Of a stretch of DNA of 64,000 nucleotides, positions 59,471 through 64,000 are shown one piece after another. How positions within the stretch are numbered: the first letter of the stretch is position 1; the number at the start of each line of letters is the position of its first letter. This DNA comes from Zygnema cylindricum (taxonomy: Eukaryota; Streptophyta; Zygnematophyceae; Zygnematales; Zygnemataceae), in the NCBI GenBank assembly GCA_037447655.1, contig JBBHKE010001246.1:47655-111654 (forward strand), given 5' to 3'. A program made the translations under genes and the position numbers. Under the pieces are notes generated by a model. It had not been told where the DNA came from. It did not search any database and was given only the letters and a program-made list of their open reading frames with translations.

Positions 59471-62400
59471 TATATATATACATATATTTTTTTTTTCTTA
59501 GCACTGATTCTTTTTGCGGTTCACAATCATCCATGTCATTTGGACAGAAAATAGAATCATAAGCTCTAAAATAGTTCTCAGTATTATGTGTTTCTTAAGG
59601 CTAATAGCAATTTACGGCGTAGCAGACTTGTCAAAAAATAAGAAAATTAAAATACGAGTAAATTCTACTAGAAAATATCTGCTGGTAGCACTAGGTTTTA
59701 ACTTTTGGGTCATTCCACAATACTTTTGTGACCTTAATTGACAGTATTTTGAACATAAGTTAGCCCAGAACTGGGAATTTTGATAACATTTCTGAACAAG
59801 TTTTCCATGCTGATTATGTTTCTTCATAGTCCTTTCCCTCTTCCCCTGCCCCTCCCTCCCTCCTCCCTCCCTACCCCTCTTCTCTTCACTCGTCTTCTCT
59901 CCCTCTTCTTTATCTTGTACTCAGGTTTGCTGACATGACATGGAAAATAATTACATCCTTTGTTGTAACATATTGGCTCAGTTTGCGGTCTTGTAGCCTA
60001 TACATATATGCTGTTTTCTCACCCAGAAACCTTACATTTTGATTGTTCACAGTGACAGAAGTAAAGATTCTGTGTGCTTTCTATTTGTCACTAAACCTTT
60101 TTTCAATCAGAAGAGAACTTCTTGAAATCAGTCCTATTTTGTGACAGAGGTTCAACTCAATCGATCATGTCAGGTTAACTCGACATCATTTCTTGTTATC
60201 TTGTCTAAAAAGACAGTTTTGCGGGTTTGGGAGTGGGTGAATAAGACAGGTAAAAAGACGTATTTTGATGGGAACATATGCTCTTTCGGCTGGATATTAC
60301 GATGCATTCTATAAACGGGCGCAGCAGGTACACGCGTTCTCGTTTATATGTGGTTCACCTTGTTTAAATTATTCTTTCAACTCTCTGTTAATTCATTTTC
60401 CACTGAGGCATTCTGGTCAAAGAACAGCTACAGAAAAGGAGGATTGAACTGAAGTCTAAAGTGAGAGGACCGAGAGGGAGGGATAGGTGAGATGAGGTTA
60501 AAAAACGGGAGGTAGAATGGAAATAACAAAGTTGATATTCCATCTTTTGTGGATTACAGGTCCGAACACTCATTCAACGTGACTTTTCAAGTGCTCTGTC
60601 ACAGTATGACATCTTATTGGCTCCCACATCTCCAACTCCAGCCTGGAAAAAAGGTACATATAGAAACTTCGTCTCCTCTGGTTCTCCACGAAGTATTTTT
60701 TCTCTCTTTGGTTTTTATCCTTTTATATCTTCCAGCTGTTTATAACTAAGAGGACCTGCCTGTTCTCTTTTATCTGAAAGGAAGACAAACATGTTTTTTA
60801 TTGTTTCACTTCACTATGTTGACAAGCAGTAGTACATTTACCTATATGTATAACAAGGATTCACACATGTAATTTTAATTTGCTAAAAATAAACTTTGGG
60901 ATGGTATTTGCAGGAGAGAAATCAAAAGACCCATTGGAATTGTATGCCGGGGATCTCATGACGGTGGGTTTTTAAGTCTTCCCATTTTGAATTTCCTATT
61001 CGTCCTAGTTTTGGATGTGTTGGTGAATTATGGTTAAAAGGGGAATAACTTCTTGATTCAATACATGCGAATGATAACAGTTGTCAATGTAGTCAGTGAC
61101 ATGTAGAAACATCTCGTACATTTGTTTTCTGGTTTCAAGAATGCGAATGAGGATGCATATATAGTTTTTCTATAATTCTGTGAGTTTGGGAAGGGGACCA
61201 TTTGCAAAAGTCAAGCTGGTGTAAGTCAATGAGTTTTTTTGCTAACTTCAAGGGTAATTATACTGGGAAAAAATACTGCAAATCGCAGTAAGCCCAATTT
61301 AACCGTTGAACGGACAATTCCTCACACTGTGCTTCCTGAAAACCACGATCATGCCTGCTTGAGTTTTTTGTGACGTCAGTAATGACAAATTTTCCATGAA
61401 AAAGTACTGCAAAAATTGAGTGCATAAAGGGACTACTGCGGTTACTGTTCGTAATACTGGCATTACTGCTCATTTTTTTAACTGCATATTAGGAGTAAAA
61501 TACTGAGGCAGTCGCCAGTAACAGCGGTTATTTTTGCGTTATTTCAAAACGCAAAAATATATCATTCTATCGTTCTACCGTACATGAGGCGTACAAACAA
61601 CCAACATCTATCATTGTGATTACTGACAGTAATTGCAGTATTTTTGTCATATGTAATTACTCTATTACACCATGAATCGTTATTTGCGTTTATAACAGTT
61701 ATTCTGTCCTTTTTTTTTTTTGCTATCTCGGCATAAAATAGCGTTAATAATATTAATTGTTTTCCTTAACACTACTTTTTTTCGCGGTTCAAAATCGCCC
61801 ACGTCGTTTTGGCTGGAGATAAGATTATTCACACTAAAACATTCCTCGTGCTAATTAGTTCATAACGCTAATAGCGATTCACGATGTAGTTGTGAAGCTA
61901 ACTTGGCAACGCAGTGGACGAGGGAGATCTGCAGGTGAATGTGAACCTCGCCGGTCTTCCCGCCATGGTGGTTCCTTGTGGGCTTGTAGAGGGAGGCCCT
62001 CATGGTTTGCCCGTTGGGATTCAGATGATCGGTCGTGCTTTTGGCGAGGTGAGTACAAATAACTTTTATCTTTTCCATCCTTCTGTTGTATACAATGTAT
62101 GTTTGGAAAGCGGCACTTTTTCTTTTCGTCTTCCTTTTCCTTTTCCTCTTCCGTTTCCTTTTCTTTTTTCTCTTCCTTTCCTTTTCCTTTTCCTCATATA
62201 TGTCATGTCCTTGCACTCTCCCAAATCATCTTCCCCTCCTCGTCTCCTTGTCCTCATTTTTTTCTTTTTACATGATTTCAACATTTAAAAATCTCTTTAG
62301 GAATGAAGAATCATTGATGAAATGAATTCCTCCGTCAAATACCCCATGTACAAATGAAAGAATTTTTACGTTTCCGTCACTTTCGTCTTGTTCTGAATTG

Positions 62401-62485
62401 CCAGGTGGAGCTCCTTCGTTGCGCGCATATATTTGAGCAAACATGTCCTCATTGGACCTTCAAAGCTCCAGAGCTTGCTTTGTAA
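53942..62485 (+). CDS. GATA: Glutamyl-tRNA(Gln) amidotransferase subunit A, organellar, 12 exons
   Basis: Catalytic subunit of GatCAB, which turns Glu-tRNA(Gln) into Gln-tRNA(Gln) in plastids and mitochondria. Exons: 53942-54151, 54300-54406, 55064-55337, 56069-56380, 57434-57613, 57884-57978, 59190-59265, 60250-60327, 60560-60653, 60914-60963, 61935-62048, 62405-62485. All junctions are GT-AG and in phase, giving 556 residues with UAA. The amidase triad is intact: Lys137 (IAAKDN), cis-Ser212 (GGSSGGS), Ser236 (DTGGSIR), with the family's spacings of 75 and 24. Residues 1 to about 62 (Ala/Ser/Arg-rich) look like a transit peptide. [11 protein letters not shown] and GLVEGG near the C-terminus match plant GatA. 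The ATG at 53942 (CCATGGCGG) is preferred. An in-frame ATG at 53864 would add 26 residues. Confidence 0.93.
54152..54299 (+). other. GatA intron 1
   Basis: 148 bp. Donor GAG|GTCAGT, acceptor TTCAG|AAAG. Reading straight through stays open to a UGA at 54341, so the unspliced form would give a short N-terminal protein. The spliced join aligns with plant GatA without a gap. Confidence 0.8.
56381..57433 (+). other. GatA intron 4 with a polypyrimidine stretch
   Basis: 1053 bp. 57240-57410 is a CT-rich tract (CTACCT, TCCTACTCC words) ahead of the acceptor GGCCAG|CCAG. It reads as an open frame in two phases by composition only. Confidence 0.7.
58155..58366. repeat. MITE copy 1, in GatA intron 6
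   Basis: 212 bp. The ends pair as TGTGGATCGTTATTAGCGTT and, reversed, CCGTGAATCGCTATTAGTGTT with few differences. TA lies at both edges. The internal motif CTTAACACACATTCTTTTCG is shared with copies 2 and 3. Confidence 0.75.
59334..59621. repeat. MITE copy 2 with a TA microsatellite, in GatA intron 7
   Basis: Left end CACTGCAAATCCCTATTAGT, reversed right end CGCCGTAAATTGCTATTAGC. The middle has a TA run of about 35 units (59409-59479), which makes this copy longer. The shared motif TTAGCACTGATTCTTTTTGCG follows the run. Confidence 0.7.
61256..61660. repeat. Second inverted-repeat element, in GatA intron 10
   Basis: About 405 bp. The left end AATTATACTGGGAAAAAATA pairs imperfectly with the reversed right end AATTACATATGACAAAAATA, and both run on into ACTGCAA words. 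Several TACTGC and GCAGTA words lie between. It abuts MITE copy 3. Confidence 0.4.
61666..61888. repeat. MITE copy 3, in GatA intron 10
   Basis: 223 bp. Ends ACCATGAATCGTTATTTGCG and, reversed, CATCGTGAATCGCTATTAGC. TA lies at both edges. The internal TTAACACTACTTTTTTTCG matches copy 1. The right end lies 46 bases before the acceptor of exon 11. Confidence 0.75.
62095..62205. repeat. CT-rich tract in GatA intron 11
   Basis: Runs of TTCCTTTTCC and TTCTTTTTTC type. The open frames on either strand here follow from this composition. Confidence 0.7.
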
Positions 62486-64000
62486 TCGTGAACTTGTTCT
62501 ATCGAAGTTACACAATTGCTGGTAGGTCTAAAAGTTAATGAATAAATCAACGTTTATGATTTTTGTTACAGATGTAAAGTTCGGTATTAATTTTATTATT
62601 TAAAAGTCATTTTTCAATTTTAATCCTATTGCGTATGTTGAAAGCCTGGTGGCTTAGATCTACTCCAATTTGGGTGGATTTTTGCCAGTTGTACTTTTTT
62701 CTGGTATTAGAGTGCATCAAATAAAAGAAACATAAAACCTTTTATTTTATTTTTTTTATGAAAGGGAACTGGAATGAGAGAACCCAGTGACAGCAGCATT
62801 TGGTGAAATATTCTCCGTGGAGTTGAACGAGATATAAAAACTGATTCGAACATGGGACAACTACAAAATGTGTCGGGTCCCAGATATCATGCCTGACAAT
62901 ACTTTCCTCTGTATCAGATTCCCGACTCTCAGCCACACATGTGTCTGGTTTTTCGAATAAAGTTGTAGTAACAAGTCAATATTTTGAAGCTTTCTCATTC
63001 TAACTCATCTTGATCTTTTGAAGAGGTGTTTTACACACTGCGCCTCCTCCTCATCCGCACTTCCACCTCCAGCGCTGCTTTTGTTTCATCTTTTTTCTCC
63101 TTTGGTAGTTGCGCCTTGGAAACCCTACACGAGTCTTTGGATCTTGGGGCTTTTGAAAGCGAGTTCGGGCTCGTGGCTTGCATTCAGGTTGGGTTTAGTG
63201 TCTACAGCATGTTTGTCGAGTGGATAACTACATGAGGAGTTGGTGCCTTAGTGCCTCCACACTGTCTCTCAATTTTTGGTTGTGGGTACTCCTGTTCCCG
63301 CTACCATCATCCCTCATTTTTCAAACAGTGTCTTCCCTTTCCATTAAAATGCGAAATCCACAATAAATGTGGAATAATCCGTCATAATACCAGATTGACG
63401 AATTTTGCCAGCGTGATTGAAAAGTCTTCGGGAGGACCCGAAGAGAAAAAGCTGAAATTGAAGGACCTCTCCCTCTCCCCCTCCCCCTCCCCCTCCCTCT
63501 CCCTCTCCCATGTACCTATCTTGTTTCCAGCTGTCTCTTGTCTAGAAATCATCGCCAGTCACAACCTCCACGGTGCACAAATTTCTTTTTCTCAAATTCT
63601 GTAACTCAAACCAACACTAAATTATTTTTCTCTCTTCTTTGGTTATTTTTTTCATTTTTTTTCCTATTTTTAAAAAATGTACCCTTTTTTTAAATTGTTT
63701 TTTTTCCCCTTTTTTTTTTTTTTTTTTTTTTTTTTTGTAGAGAGGGTGGATAGTAGCCAAAAAATGTGAAGCAAGGAAATGTGAAACGATTTATCAAATT
63801 AGATTCGACAATATGAATTAGGAAGCAATGGATTTAGTTGAATAATGTTTGGTTTTTTTTTTTTTTTTTTTAATTTGGATAGAAAAGGTTTTTATTTTTT
63901 GCACTTCGATTCGGATAAAAAATGCTGAGGTGGCAAACAGGACAAAATGACATCATTAGGGGGGGAGGGAGGGAGGAAGGAAGAAAGAGAGGGAAGAGAG
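62486..64000. other. GatA 3' flank and low-complexity DNA
   Basis: AATAAA-type polyadenylation words lie at 62539 and 62718. Beyond that are CT-rich runs (63470-63510), T runs (63709-63737, 63850-63871) and a GA-rich end (63960-64000). Two overlapping 69-codon frames at 63018-63235 have no domain character. Confidence 0.5.

Noticed and set aside
62066-62325. Lys/Arg-rich and Phe/Leu-rich proteins in GatA intron 11
   Set aside because: Product of the pyrimidine tract read in both directions.

Overview
The window is nuclear DNA of a green plant or alga. One spliced protein gene can be read in full: GatA, the catalytic subunit of the organellar glutamyl-tRNA(Gln) amidotransferase, in 12 exons from 53942 to 62485 on the + strand. 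Its sequence is closest to land-plant GatA as I remember it, so a streptophyte (charophyte alga or bryophyte-like plant) is the best guess. Two features of the transposons argue against a flowering plant: copia elements whose primer site matches the anticodon arm of initiator tRNA-Met, and a gypsy integrase relic that ends in a PHD finger. The species cannot be named from the sequence.

Positions 1 to about 44000 are a graveyard of nested, mutated LTR retrotransposons. A Ty3/gypsy-type gag relic (X) lies at the left edge, with a second copy on the minus strand at 17690-21275. Copia A (4816-11239, target duplication GTATA) sits inside the reverse transcriptase of copia B (1905-13651). The two LTRs of B are so different, and its flanks so unrelated, that B looks like a fusion of two elements. 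A PIF/Harbinger transposase relic (minus strand) is split at 14906/34959 by copia D (LTRs 14907-15860 and 34055-34958). D was later filled with an LTR-like stretch, gypsy relic X and the minus-strand copia complex E-F-G (22049-29856). A gypsy element with gag and protease only, and with matching LTRs, occupies 36875-43851 (minus).

Between 35200 and 36660, and from 44000 to 53500, there are minisatellites (15-codon and 7-codon periods), terminal-inverted-repeat elements without transposase, a decayed LINE reverse-transcriptase tail, and splice-like signals for a possible divergent minus-strand gene next to GatA.

The GatA gene has every splice junction in phase and all three catalytic residues at the right spacing, so it looks functional. 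Three of its introns (6, 7 and 10) carry related short inverted-repeat elements. Everything after 62486 is low-complexity sequence with no supported gene. No rRNA, intact tRNA or CRISPR array was seen.
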